Of a stretch of DNA of 64,000 nucleotides, positions 1 to 9,472 are shown in pieces. The notes beneath the pieces are model-generated. The model was not told where the DNA came from. It saw nothing but the letters and a program-made list of their open reading frames with translations, and did not search any database. Made by a program: the position numbers and the translations under genes. Each line of letters starts with the position of its first letter. Positions within the stretch are counted from its first letter, which is position 1. Source of the DNA: Dermatophilus congolensis (lineage in GTDB: Bacteria; Actinomycetota; Actinomycetes; Actinomycetales; Dermatophilaceae); NCBI RefSeq assembly GCF_900447215.1, contig NZ_UFYA01000001.1, positions 1,240,001 to 1,304,000 on the forward strand, given 5' to 3'.

Positions 1-1
1 C

Positions 2-1249
2 CAACTCGTCGGCGGTTTCCGGTTCGTCACCGGCGCCTTCGACGACGAAGAATCCTTCCACCGACTCAGTGAGGTCGTGGTTGCTGCCGATACCGAACGC
101 GGCACCGGCGGCAACCACGCCTTCTACCTATCCATCCCACCCAACGCATTCGCAAAAGTCTGCGGACTCCTGCACAAAACCGGCCTCGCCGACGACAGCG
201 ACGGCTGGCGCCGCGTCGTCATCGAAAAACCCTTCGGCCACGACCTCGAATCCGCACGCGAACTCGACCGCGTTATATCCGACGTCTTCCCACCAGACTC
301 GATCTTCCGCATCGACCACTACCTCGGCAAAGAAACCGTACAAAACATCCTGGCGCTTCGATTCGCGAACCAAATGTTCGAACCCATCTGGAACGCCCAC
401 TACGTCGACCACGTCCAAATCACCATGGCCGAAGACATCGGCATCGGCGGGCGCGCCGGCTACTACGACGGAATCGGTGCCGCCCGCGACGTCATCCAAA
501 ACCACCTCCTCCAGCTCCTGGCCCTCACCGCCATGGAAGAGCCCATCGCCTTCGACGCCGACCACCTACGCACCGAAAAAGAAAAAGCCCTAGCCAGCGT
601 CATCATCCCCGGCCCCATCGAAGAATGCACCGCACGAGGCCAATACGCAGCCGGGTGGCAAGGTTCCGAACACGTCGCGGCATACCTCGATGAAGAAGGC
701 GTCAACCCCTCCTCCCACACCGAAACATTCGCTGCCGTCAAACTCGAAGTCGCTACCCGCCGCTGGGCCGGTGTGCCCTTCTACCTGCGCACCGGAAAAC
801 GCCTCGCCAAACGCGTCACCGAAGTCGCAGTCGTTTTCCGCAAAGCACCGCATCTGCCCTTCGACCAAACCGCCACCGGAGAACTCGGCGCCAACGCCAT
901 CGTCATCCGCGTCCAACCCGACGAAGGCATCACCTTGCGATTCGGCGCCAAAGTACCCGGAGATCAAATGGAAGTCCGCGACGTCACCATGGACTTCGGA
1001 TACGGGCGCGCCTTCACCGAGTCCAGTCCCGAAGCGTACGAACGCCTCATCCTCGACGCCCTTATCGGCGACCCACCCCTGTTCCCTCGCCACGAAGAAG
1101 TCGAGCTCTCCTGGAAAATTCTCGATCCCATCACCACACACTGGGAAAACAGCACCACTCGTCCAGAGCAATACACCCCCGGGGCATGGGGGCCCAAGAG
1201 CGCACATGAGCTGCTCGAACGCGACGGCCGTCAGTGGAGGATGCCATGA
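2..1249 (+). CDS. zwf: Glucose-6-phosphate dehydrogenase, 3' part
   Basis: This enzyme oxidises glucose 6-phosphate to 6-phosphogluconolactone with NADP, the entry step of the oxidative pentose phosphate pathway, in the cytoplasm. The window starts inside the gene: the open frame runs from base 2 with no start, and about 415 residues remain of a family length near 500. The missing part is the N-terminal nucleotide-binding region. The visible part has the segment RGTGGNHAFYLSIPP, the substrate-binding and active-site motif RIDHYLGKE, and a C-terminal end at RQWRMP. The stop codon overlaps the opcA start (ATGA), so the two genes are translationally coupled. The methionine at base 77 is internal, not the start. 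Confidence 0.96.
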   Translation, partial: QLVGGFRFVTGAFDDEESFHRLSEVVVAADTERGTGGNHAFYLSIPPNAFAKVCGLLHKTGLADDSDGWRRVVIEKPFGHDLESARELDRVISDVFPPDSIFRIDHYLGKETVQNILALRFANQMFEPIWNAHYVDHVQITMAEDIGIGGRAGYYDGIGAARDVIQNHLLQLLALTAMEEPIAFDADHLRTEKEKALASVIIPGPIEECTARGQYAAGWQGSEHVAAYLDEEGVNPSSHTETFAAVKLEVATRRWAGVPFYLRTGKRLAKRVTEVAVVFRKAPHLPFDQTATGELGANAIVIRVQPDEGITLRFGAKVPGDQMEVRDVTMDFGYGRAFTESSPEAYERLILDALIGDPPLFPRHEEVELSWKILDPITTHWENSTTRPEQYTPGAWGPKSAHELLERDGRQWRMP

Positions 1250-2193
1250 TCATCGAACTGCCCGACACCTCTATCCCCGCCGTTGCTAAACGCATCATCT
1301 CCGTACGCGAAAACAACGGTGCCATGGCGTTAGGCCGGGTTATGACCCTCGTGGTCATCACCGAAGAAGAAACACTCGAACCCGTACTCCACGAAGCCCA
1401 AAACGCCACCCGCCAACACCCCAGCCGCATCATCGTGGTGGTTTCAGGAAACCCGAACAGCCGAAACAAAGTTGACGCCGAAGTGCGCATCGGCGGAGAC
1501 GCCGGAGCAAGCGAAATCGTTGTTTTGAAGCTTTACGGCGAACTCACCGAACACGGCTCAGCTGTCGTCCTTCCCCTCCTATTAGCCGACTCCCCCATCG
1601 TGGCCTGGTGGCCCCGCACCGCCCCTCATAACGTCGCTGCCGACCCCATCGGTGTCCTAGCGCAACGGCGCATCACCGACGCTCAAGCACAAAAAGAATC
1701 CATCAGCTCCATGCATCACCGCGCCGAGCACTACCACCCCGGCGACACTGACCTCGCCTGGACCCGCACCACCAGATGGCGCGGAGTACTCGCCTCACTG
1801 ATGGAACAACCACCACACGAAAACGTCACCGCAGCAACAGTCACCGGCAACCCTGACTCAGCCTCTGCACACCTACTCGCCGCGTGGCTCCAAGTACGGC
1901 TACAAGTGCCGGTGCAGCTGCTCACCACCACAGATCAAGAAGGAATCTACGGAGTAACCCTCGAACGCCCATCCGGAACCACCCAACTCCTCCGCCCCGA
2001 CGGTGCCACCGGATACATCACCCACCCCGGTGAACCCGAACGCTGTATCTCCCTGCCTCGGCGAAACGACGACGAGAGCCTCGCTGACGAGCTCTCCCGA
2101 CTCGATGCCGACGAACCCTACGCCGAAGCACTCCGACTCGGCCTGCCCGAAGTCACCATCACCCCGCAGCAGCACAGACACTCCCCCGTCTAA
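1246..2193 (+). CDS. opcA: Glucose-6-phosphate dehydrogenase assembly protein OpcA
   Basis: OpcA is needed for assembly and activity of G6PDH in actinobacteria and cyanobacteria. The 315-residue protein starts at the ATG overlapping the zwf stop by four bases (MIIELPDT), which matches the usual N-terminus of the family; an in-frame GTG at 1234 is less likely. It lies directly behind zwf, as is usual. In many actinobacteria the next gene is pgl (6-phosphogluconolactonase), but here a terminator and then the convergent secG follow immediately. Confidence 0.93.
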   Translation: MIIELPDTSIPAVAKRIISVRENNGAMALGRVMTLVVITEEETLEPVLHEAQNATRQHPSRIIVVVSGNPNSRNKVDAEVRIGGDAGASEIVVLKLYGELTEHGSAVVLPLLLADSPIVAWWPRTAPHNVAADPIGVLAQRRITDAQAQKESISSMHHRAEHYHPGDTDLAWTRTTRWRGVLASLMEQPPHENVTAATVTGNPDSASAHLLAAWLQVRLQVPVQLLTTTDQEGIYGVTLERPSGTTQLLRPDGATGYITHPGEPERCISLPRRNDDESLADELSRLDADEPYAEALRLGLPEVTITPQQHRHSPV

Positions 2194-2203
2194 CAGCAGC
2201 AAA

Positions 2204-2244
2204 ATAGGGTGGGGCCCAACCTTCAAGGCTGGGCCCCACCCTAT
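2204..2244. terminator. Bidirectional terminator between opcA and secG
   Basis: A perfect 15-bp stem (2204-2218 with 2230-2244) encloses an 11-nt loop. It starts 11 bases after the opcA stop and lies 25 bases beyond the secG stop, so it can serve both convergent units. A short run of A precedes it on the plus strand, which gives U residues to the minus-strand transcript. Confidence 0.75.
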
Positions 2245-2268
2245 GTGTTACAGCTGGGCGAAAACCAC

Positions 2269-2514
2269 CTAACCGGCGAAACGTGTAATAAGCCCAAGCC
2301 CAACGATCGATGCCAGCCACACCAACGCAATAAGAATCGTGTAGCGGTTGAGGTTACGTTCAGCCACCGACGAGCCACCCACAGTTGCGTGCATGGCACC
2401 ACCGAACATCTCGGAGACGCCGCCACCCTGCCCCTTGTGCATGAGGATCAGAACGGTGAGGAACAAACTCGTGATGACCAGCACAACCTTGAGAACGATC
2501 GAGAGAATGTCCAT
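2269..2514 (-). CDS. secG: Preprotein translocase subunit SecG
   Basis: SecG is the small auxiliary membrane subunit of the SecYEG protein-export channel. The 81-residue protein has two predicted membrane segments (about residues 2-21 and 54-75) joined by the family loop, with HKGQGGGVSEMFGG visible. The start is ATG at 2514 because AGGAG stands 6-7 bases upstream; a longer frame to 2577 would add 21 residues unlike SecG. It is the last gene of the gap-pgk-tpiA-secG cluster, a common actinobacterial order. Confidence 0.93.
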   Translation of the reverse strand: MDILSIVLKVVLVITSLFLTVLILMHKGQGGGVSEMFGGAMHATVGGSSVAERNLNRYTILIALVWLASIVGLGLITRFAG

Positions 2515-2592
2515 GCGGTACTCCTGACCTGCCAAGCTTGACGGTACAGCGGGCACGGCGGTGCCCAATCCACTCATGAGTGTAGGCGATCA

Positions 2593-2632
2593 CGTCGCTG
2601 CAGACGCAGCACAACCTGCGCTTGCAGCGACG
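2593..2632 (-). terminator. Hairpin between tpiA and secG
   Basis: A perfect 10-bp outer stem (2593-2602 with 2623-2632) continues inward with further pairing (CGCAG with CTGCG). It sits between the tpiA stop and the secG start on the minus strand. No U-tract follows, so it may be an attenuator or an mRNA-stabilising hairpin rather than a full terminator. Confidence 0.5.
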
Positions 2633-2670
2633 AGGCCGCTCAGAAACGCTTAACCTCAAACAGTTCAGGC

Positions 2671-3459
2671 TCAGTTGCCAGACTGCTGGTAGGTGCAAAT
2701 CGGTGTGAAATCCTCTGCCTTCAACGAAGCGCCACCAACAAGCGCGCCATCAACATCGGGCTGCGCCATGATCTCCACGACATTACCGGCCTTGACCGAA
2801 CCGCCGTACAAAACACGTACAGCTTCAGCAGTCTGCTGGTCGTACAGCTCCGCGAGCTTGCCACGGATCGCTGCGCAGACCTCCTGAGCATCGGCTGGTG
2901 TAGCAACCTCGCCAGTACCAATAGCCCAAATGGGTTCGTAAGCAATAACAATGCTCTTAACCTGCTCCACCGGGATACCGGCCAGGTCCGCTTCAATCTG
3001 GCCCAGAACATGCTCGACCTGACGGTTCTCTTTACGAACCTCAAGAGCCTCACCGCAGCACAAAATAGGCGTAAGGCCGTGACGGTAGACCGCCTTCACC
3101 TTACGGTTCAGCAGCTCATCACTCTCGTGGTGGTATTCGCGACGCTCGCTGTGCCCAACCAGAACGTACGTGCATCCCAGCGCTTTGAGCATGTCACCTG
3201 AGATTTCACCGGTGTAGGCGCCACCATCGTGCTCAGAGATGTCCTGCGCACCATAAGCCAGCTTCATGTTGTCGCCCTCAACGAGGGTCTGGACTGTGCG
3301 GATGTCAGTGAAAGGCGGCACAACTGCGACCTCTACCGCCTCAAAGTCGTGCTTGGCGTCCTTCAACGCCCAGTCAAGCTTCTGTACCAAGTGGGCGCCC
3401 TGCTGGTGGTCCAGGTTCATCTTCCAGTTGCCCGCCATCAGGGGCGTACGGTTGCTCAT
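2671..3459 (-). CDS. tpiA: Triose-phosphate isomerase
   Basis: TpiA interconverts dihydroxyacetone phosphate and glyceraldehyde 3-phosphate in glycolysis and gluconeogenesis. The 262-residue protein is of normal family length. Visible motifs are the N-terminal MAGNWKMN with the active-site lysine, VGHSERR with the catalytic histidine, and [10 protein letters not shown] with the catalytic glutamate and loop 6. The start at 3459 is supported by GAGGAG upstream. It follows pgk and precedes secG. Confidence 0.97.
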   Translation of the reverse strand: MSNRTPLMAGNWKMNLDHQQGAHLVQKLDWALKDAKHDFEAVEVAVVPPFTDIRTVQTLVEGDNMKLAYGAQDISEHDGGAYTGEISGDMLKALGCTYVLVGHSERREYHHESDELLNRKVKAVYRHGLTPILCCGEALEVRKENRQVEHVLGQIEADLAGIPVEQVKSIVIAYEPIWAIGTGEVATPADAQEVCAAIRGKLAELYDQQTAEAVRVLYGGSVKAGNVVEIMAQPDVDGALVGGASLKAEDFTPICTYQQSGN

Positions 3460-3527
3460 CTCTCTCCTCGAACACGACTCTGTTACAACGAAAAAAGGGG
3501 GTATTGCTGCCCAGGGAACCGGGGCGT

Positions 3528-3566
3528 CTTTGTGCGGTGGCCACCAATCGGGGCCACCGCACAAAG
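3528..3566 (-). terminator. Hairpin between pgk and tpiA
   Basis: A perfect 15-bp stem (3528-3542 with 3552-3566) with a 9-nt loop begins 11 bases after the pgk stop on the minus strand. There is no U-tract. As tpiA has no other obvious promoter in the 117-bp spacer, the hairpin may cause partial termination or protect the 3' end of an upstream message. Confidence 0.55.
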
Positions 3567-3576
3567 AGGAAGCTAC

Positions 3577-4785
3577 TTACTTAGAAAGAATCTCGATACC
3601 CGGCAGCGCCTTACCTTCGAGGTACTCGAGGCTGGCGCCACCACCGGTAGAAATGTGACCGAAGTCGTTGTCAGAGAAGCCCAGGCTCCGCACAGCAGCA
3701 GCCGAATCACCACCACCGACAACCGTCAACGCGCCACTCTTGGTCGTCTCAACAAGCGCAGCTGCAACGGCTTTGGTGCCACCAGCGAACGACCCCATCT
3801 CGAAGGCACCCATCGGCCCATTCCAGAAAATGGTTTTGCAGTCCTCGAGCTTGGAAGCAAACAACTTCTCCGTCTCAGGACCAATATCAAGACCCATCTG
3901 ATCGGCAGGGATTTCCTCAGAAGAAACCACCGAAATCGGTCCATCCTCACCGAACTCCGGAGCGATCCGCGTGTCAACCGGCAACACCAGCTCGACACCG
4001 TTGGCCTCGGCAGCCTCGATGAAGCCCTTACACGCCTCGATCTTCTCTGGGTCGAGCAGGCTCTTACCCACCTCGAAACCACGAGCAGCCTGGAACGTGT
4101 ACGCCATACCGCCACCGATGATCAGACGATCCGCGGTCTTCATCAGTTTCTCAATGACGGCCAGCTTGTCGGCAACCTTTGCGCCACCCAACACCACTGC
4201 GTACGGACGCGCAGGCTCCTCGGTCAAGCGCTTAAGCACCTCAACCTCAGAACGCACCAACCCACCGGCGTACGCAGGAAGTCGCGTCGCAATGTCATAC
4301 ACCGAGGCCTGCTTACGGTGAACCACACCGAAGCCATCAGAAACATATGCGTCAGCCAACGCGGCAAGCTTGTCGGCGAATGCTCCTCGCTCAGCCTCGT
4401 CTTTGCTTGTCTCACCAGCGTTGAAACGCAGGTTCTCCAACAACGCGACCTGGCCATCCTGCAATCCAGCAACAACGCTGGCAGCAGAGTCACCCACCGT
4501 GTCCTCAGCGAACGCGACATCCAAACCAAGCAGCTCACTCAAACGCCCCACTACCGGCTTAAGCGAGTACTTTTCCTCTGGCGTGCCCTTTGGACGCCCC
4601 AAGTGAGCCACCACAATAACCCGCGCACCCGCATCAGCCAGCGCCTTAATCGTGGGGATCGATGCCCGCACACGACCGTCATCAGTGATGTTGCGGGATT
4701 CATCCAGCGGCACGTTCAAGTCGCTACGAACCAGCACGCGCTTACCGCTCACACCCGAGTTAATGAGCTCCTCGGTGGTCTTCAT
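3577..4785 (-). CDS. pgk: Phosphoglycerate kinase
   Basis: Pgk transfers phosphate from 1,3-bisphosphoglycerate to ADP, giving ATP. The 402-residue protein has the family signature RVLVRSDLNVPL near the N-terminus, AHLGRPKG, and the C-terminal nucleotide-binding GGGDSAAAV. Two ATG codons compete: 4791 lies only 3 bases from AAGGAG, while 4785 lies 9 bases away, so 4785 is preferred. Spacers of 117 and 230 bases separate it from tpiA and gap, each holding a hairpin. Confidence 0.96.
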   Translation of the reverse strand: MKTTEELINSGVSGKRVLVRSDLNVPLDESRNITDDGRVRASIPTIKALADAGARVIVVAHLGRPKGTPEEKYSLKPVVGRLSELLGLDVAFAEDTVGDSAASVVAGLQDGQVALLENLRFNAGETSKDEAERGAFADKLAALADAYVSDGFGVVHRKQASVYDIATRLPAYAGGLVRSEVEVLKRLTEEPARPYAVVLGGAKVADKLAVIEKLMKTADRLIIGGGMAYTFQAARGFEVGKSLLDPEKIEACKGFIEAAEANGVELVLPVDTRIAPEFGEDGPISVVSSEEIPADQMGLDIGPETEKLFASKLEDCKTIFWNGPMGAFEMGSFAGGTKAVAAALVETTKSGALTVVGGGDSAAAVRSLGFSDNDFGHISTGGGASLEYLEGKALPGIEILSK

Positions 4786-4895
4786 ACGCATTCACTCCTT
4801 CAGAGCCCGACCACATGGACAACACCACGAGCCAGACGATGCAAAGTTCAGGTAGATCAAGCCCGCATCCACACCGGAACGAGCCCAGACAACGA

Positions 4896-4939
4896 CGCGT
4901 GCGCCGGGCGACCGGGATTCCGGCCACCCGGCGCACGCG
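4896..4939 (-). terminator. Hairpin between gap and pgk
   Basis: A 13-bp GC-rich perfect stem (4896-4908 with 4927-4939) has an 18-nt loop that contains a small CCGG/CCGG hairpin. It stands about 75 bases after the gap stop. No U-tract is seen, as is common in high-GC actinobacteria. Confidence 0.55.
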
Positions 4940-5015
4940 CGAAGTCAATGCGAAGCGACGGAGACGATGACGTGATCAGCCACTCCGTGCCACGCCACAT
5001 CGATGAGAATCGACG

Positions 5016-6384
<1,369 letters not shown>

Positions 6385-7365
6385 TCAGGAATCAACTGTC
6401 TCCTCATTCAAAGCAGACTCGGTATTCGGTATACCCAACGACGCAGCCCTCTTATCCGCCATCGCCAACAACCGCCGAATACGGCCAGCGACAGCATCCT
6501 TGGTCATCGGAGGCTGAGCCAAACCACCCAGCTCCTCCAAACTCGCCTGCTTATGCGCCAACCGCAGCTCCCCAGCAGCCTTCAGATGATCCGGAACGTC
6601 ATCGCCCAAAATTTCCAACGCACGACGCACCCGCGCCCCCGCAGCCACCGCCGCCCGCGCGGATCTGCGCAAATTCGCGTCATCAAAATTAGCCAACCGG
6701 TTCGCTGTGGCCCGAACTTCCCGACGCACCCGCCGCTCTTCCCACGCCAAGACAGCATCATGGGCACCCATCCGCGTCAACATCGCCCCAATAGCGTCAC
6801 CATCACGGATCACTACCCGATCCACACCGCGCACCTCACGGGCCTTGACCGCGATACCCAGCCGGCGGGCCGCACCCACCATCGCCAACGCAACTTCTGG
6901 CCCCGGACTGGTGATCTCCAACGAACTCGACCGCCCCGGCTCCGTCAGCGACCCATGCGCCAAAAACGCGCCCCGCCAAGCAGCCTCCGCATCACACGTC
7001 GACCCATTCACCACCCGCGGCGGCAACCCCCGCACCGGGCGGCCCCGCACATCAATCAACCCTGTCTGCCGCGCAACCGCCGCACCACCCTCATGCACCT
7101 GCACCACATACCGCGTAGAACGATGCAAACCACCGGCAGCAACCACCATGAACCGCGACTGCACCCCATACAACTCACCCAACACCGCATGCAGCCGCCG
7201 GGCACTAGCTGCCGTATCCACCTCAGCCTCAATCACCACCTGCCCCGAGACGAGATGTAACCCCCCTGTGAACCTCAACAAAGCACTCACCTCTGCCTTT
7301 CGGCAGCACGGCTTAGTCACGTTCAGCCGACTCAACTCGTCCTTCACCTTCGCGGTCATCGCCAT
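6385..7365 (-). CDS. whiA: Sporulation/cell-division regulator WhiA
   Basis: WhiA is a DNA-binding protein conserved in Gram-positives; in Streptomyces it works with WhiB to start sporulation septation. The 326-residue protein has an N-terminal domain related to LAGLIDADG homing endonucleases (about residues 1-215, including [15 protein letters not shown]) and a C-terminal helix-turn-helix ([10 protein letters not shown]...[12 protein letters not shown]). The start [11 protein letters not shown] at 7365 matches the family; AGGA lies 9 bases upstream, and a second ATG lies at 7359. It ends the rapZ-yvcK-whiA gene order typical of actinobacteria. Confidence 0.95.
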   Translation of the reverse strand: MAMTAKVKDELSRLNVTKPCCRKAEVSALLRFTGGLHLVSGQVVIEAEVDTAASARRLHAVLGELYGVQSRFMVVAAGGLHRSTRYVVQVHEGGAAVARQTGLIDVRGRPVRGLPPRVVNGSTCDAEAAWRGAFLAHGSLTEPGRSSSLEITSPGPEVALAMVGAARRLGIAVKAREVRGVDRVVIRDGDAIGAMLTRMGAHDAVLAWEERRVRREVRATANRLANFDDANLRRSARAAVAAGARVRRALEILGDDVPDHLKAAGELRLAHKQASLEELGGLAQPPMTKDAVAGRIRRLLAMADKRAASLGIPNTESALNEETVDS

Positions 7366-7447
7366 GTCGACAATCCTGCCACCCGGGTCAAGCACCCCTT
7401 AGAGCACGCAGAAGCACCCCAAACACGCAAAACCCAACAAAACCCAC

Positions 7448-8392
7448 TCAGGCAAACAAGTCCCGATACGCCGCAGCCAACCGCAACGTGTCATGCACCT
7501 CAGCAGACTCACTGGAGGCCAACCGCGTCAACACCACCGTGGCTCCCAGCTCAGCCGCCGCGTCCCGCAGCGCTTCCTCGTCATCAACCGCAGCTGGATC
7601 CGCCAACACCGCATCCACCCGGAACCCCGGCGCATAGGCCGCCAGCGACTCAATATGCCGCGCAGCCGTATACCCACTCGTCTCGCCCGTGCCCGGCGAC
7701 AAATTCAACGTCAACACACGTTTAGCCGAAGTTTGACACAGCGCAGCCCGCAACTGCGGCACCAACATGTGCGGCATCACCGACGTAAACCACGAACCAG
7801 GCCCAAGAATCACCCAATCTGCCTGATCAATCGCAGCCAACGCCTCTGGGCACGCCGGAGGATCCGCCGGATCAAGACGCACCGAAGCCACCTGACCGCT
7901 CGTCTTCGCTACGGACACCTGCCCCCGCAGCAACACCGACGCCTGCGGATCTTCAGGCACCAAATCAGTCACATCGGCCTCAATCACCAACGGCACCCCC
8001 GCCATTGGCAAAACTCGTCCACGAGCATCAACCAGACGCACCAACGCATCCAGCCCCGCAACTGGGTCATCCAGCAGATCCCACAACGTCAGGATGAGCA
8101 AATTCCCCGCCGCATGGCCCTCTAATGCACCGCCAGCCCCATACCGATGCTGCAGCACCTGACGCCACCGACGTCCCTCCGCCGTGTCATCACACAATGC
8201 AGCAACCGCCATCCGCAGATCACCCGGCGGTAACACTTCATACTCACGCCGCAAACGACCACTGGAGCCGCCATCATCAGCAACCGTCACCACTGCCGTG
8301 ATCTCATCGGTCACATGGCGCAACGCCCCCAACGATGCAGCCAACCCATGGCCACCCCCCAACGCCACAACGCGTGGATCCCCAATGCTCAC
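7448..8392 (-). CDS. yvcK: Gluconeogenesis factor YvcK family protein (CofD-like)
   Basis: YvcK proteins bind UDP-sugars and affect growth on gluconeogenic carbon sources and cell envelope synthesis; they share the fold of CofD. The 314-residue protein shows VVALGGGHGLAASLGALR at the N-terminus, VADDGGSSGRLR, and WVILGPGSWFTSVMPHML. The GTG start overlaps the rapZ stop by four bases (GTGA), so the two are coupled. The spacer to whiA is short. Confidence 0.93.
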   Translation of the reverse strand: MSIGDPRVVALGGGHGLAASLGALRHVTDEITAVVTVADDGGSSGRLRREYEVLPPGDLRMAVAALCDDTAEGRRWRQVLQHRYGAGGALEGHAAGNLLILTLWDLLDDPVAGLDALVRLVDARGRVLPMAGVPLVIEADVTDLVPEDPQASVLLRGQVSVAKTSGQVASVRLDPADPPACPEALAAIDQADWVILGPGSWFTSVMPHMLVPQLRAALCQTSAKRVLTLNLSPGTGETSGYTAARHIESLAAYAPGFRVDAVLADPAAVDDEEALRDAAAELGATVVLTRLASSESAEVHDTLRLAAAYRDLFA

Positions 8393-9309
8393 TCGCGCCC
8401 CAGATCGCGATGAAACGTCATCACAGACACCTCCGCCGTCCCGATACGGTCACTCAACGCCTGAGCCACCGCCACTGAACGGTGCTTACCGCCCGTACAG
8501 CCAATGGCGACAGTGACATACCGGCGCCCTTCAGACAAATACCCCTCAATCATGACCTGCAGCACACTGTCCAACCGCTCCAAGAACTCCACCGCCCCTG
8601 GACGAGACAACACATACTCCGACACCGGTGCATCAAGCCCATTGAACGGGCGCAACTCCGGAATCCAGAACGGATTGGGTAAAAAGCGCATATCAAATAC
8701 CACGTCCGCATCCAACGGAACCCCGTACTTGAACCCGAAAGACACCACTGCCATACGCAGCCGCACCTGCGTGGCCTCGGCAATCATCGACCGCACCTTG
8801 GCCGACAACTGATGCACATTCAAACCAGAGGTGTCCACAACCAGATCTGATACAGACCGCAAATCCGCCAGTCGAGCCCGCTCCGCCTGGATACCGTCAA
8901 GCAGCCGCCCCTCCCCCTGCAACGGGTGCGGACGACGCACACTCTCAAAACGCCTCACCAACGATTCATCATCAGCATCAAAGAAAATAATCCGAGGATT
9001 GATGCCTGCCTCACGCAGCCGCATCAGAGCCGAGAACAATGCATCGAAAAACTCCATCGACCGCACGTCGGCAACAACTGCGAGCCTACGCACCGTGCTC
9101 GATGGGCGAGCCATAAGGCGCCCCAGCTCAGAAAGCATCTCTGGCGGAAGGTTGTCCACTACGTACCAGCCGAGATCTTCCATGCTCCGGGCCGCAGTGC
9201 TACGGCCTGCCCCGCTCATACCGGTCAAGATGACAAACGGCATGCCTTCATCCAGGGCGTTCTCTCCCGGTGGGTGTCCTTCCCCCATAAACGTTGGTTC
9301 AGAACTCAT
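8389..9309 (-). CDS. rapZ: RNase adapter / nucleotide-binding protein RapZ
   Basis: RapZ-family proteins are P-loop nucleotide-binding proteins; in E. coli RapZ controls glmS through small RNAs, while the actinobacterial role is less clear. The protein has a Walker A motif (GMSGAGRSTAA), YVVDNLPPEML, and the conserved C-terminal GCTGGKHRSVAVA. The frame is open to an ATG at 9375 (328 residues), but that start lacks a ribosome site. The ATG at 9309 has GGGGGA 5-7 bases upstream and gives 306 residues, near family length. Confidence 0.93.
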   Translation of the reverse strand: MSSEPTFMGEGHPPGENALDEGMPFVILTGMSGAGRSTAARSMEDLGWYVVDNLPPEMLSELGRLMARPSSTVRRLAVVADVRSMEFFDALFSALMRLREAGINPRIIFFDADDESLVRRFESVRRPHPLQGEGRLLDGIQAERARLADLRSVSDLVVDTSGLNVHQLSAKVRSMIAEATQVRLRMAVVSFGFKYGVPLDADVVFDMRFLPNPFWIPELRPFNGLDAPVSEYVLSRPGAVEFLERLDSVLQVMIEGYLSEGRRYVTVAIGCTGGKHRSVAVAQALSDRIGTAEVSVMTFHRDLGRE

Positions 9310-9472
9310 GATTTCCCCCATCCTTGACGCACTGCCATTTTCCCTCGACACCACCGTATGAGCCCCCGCACTCATGAATCGGCCGCATCAGCATCATTTG
9401 CAGCAATGATGCACTCCCCCTTCAACCTTGACACACACCACCACTCGCGGCGAGAACTGTGCTGGGTCTATT

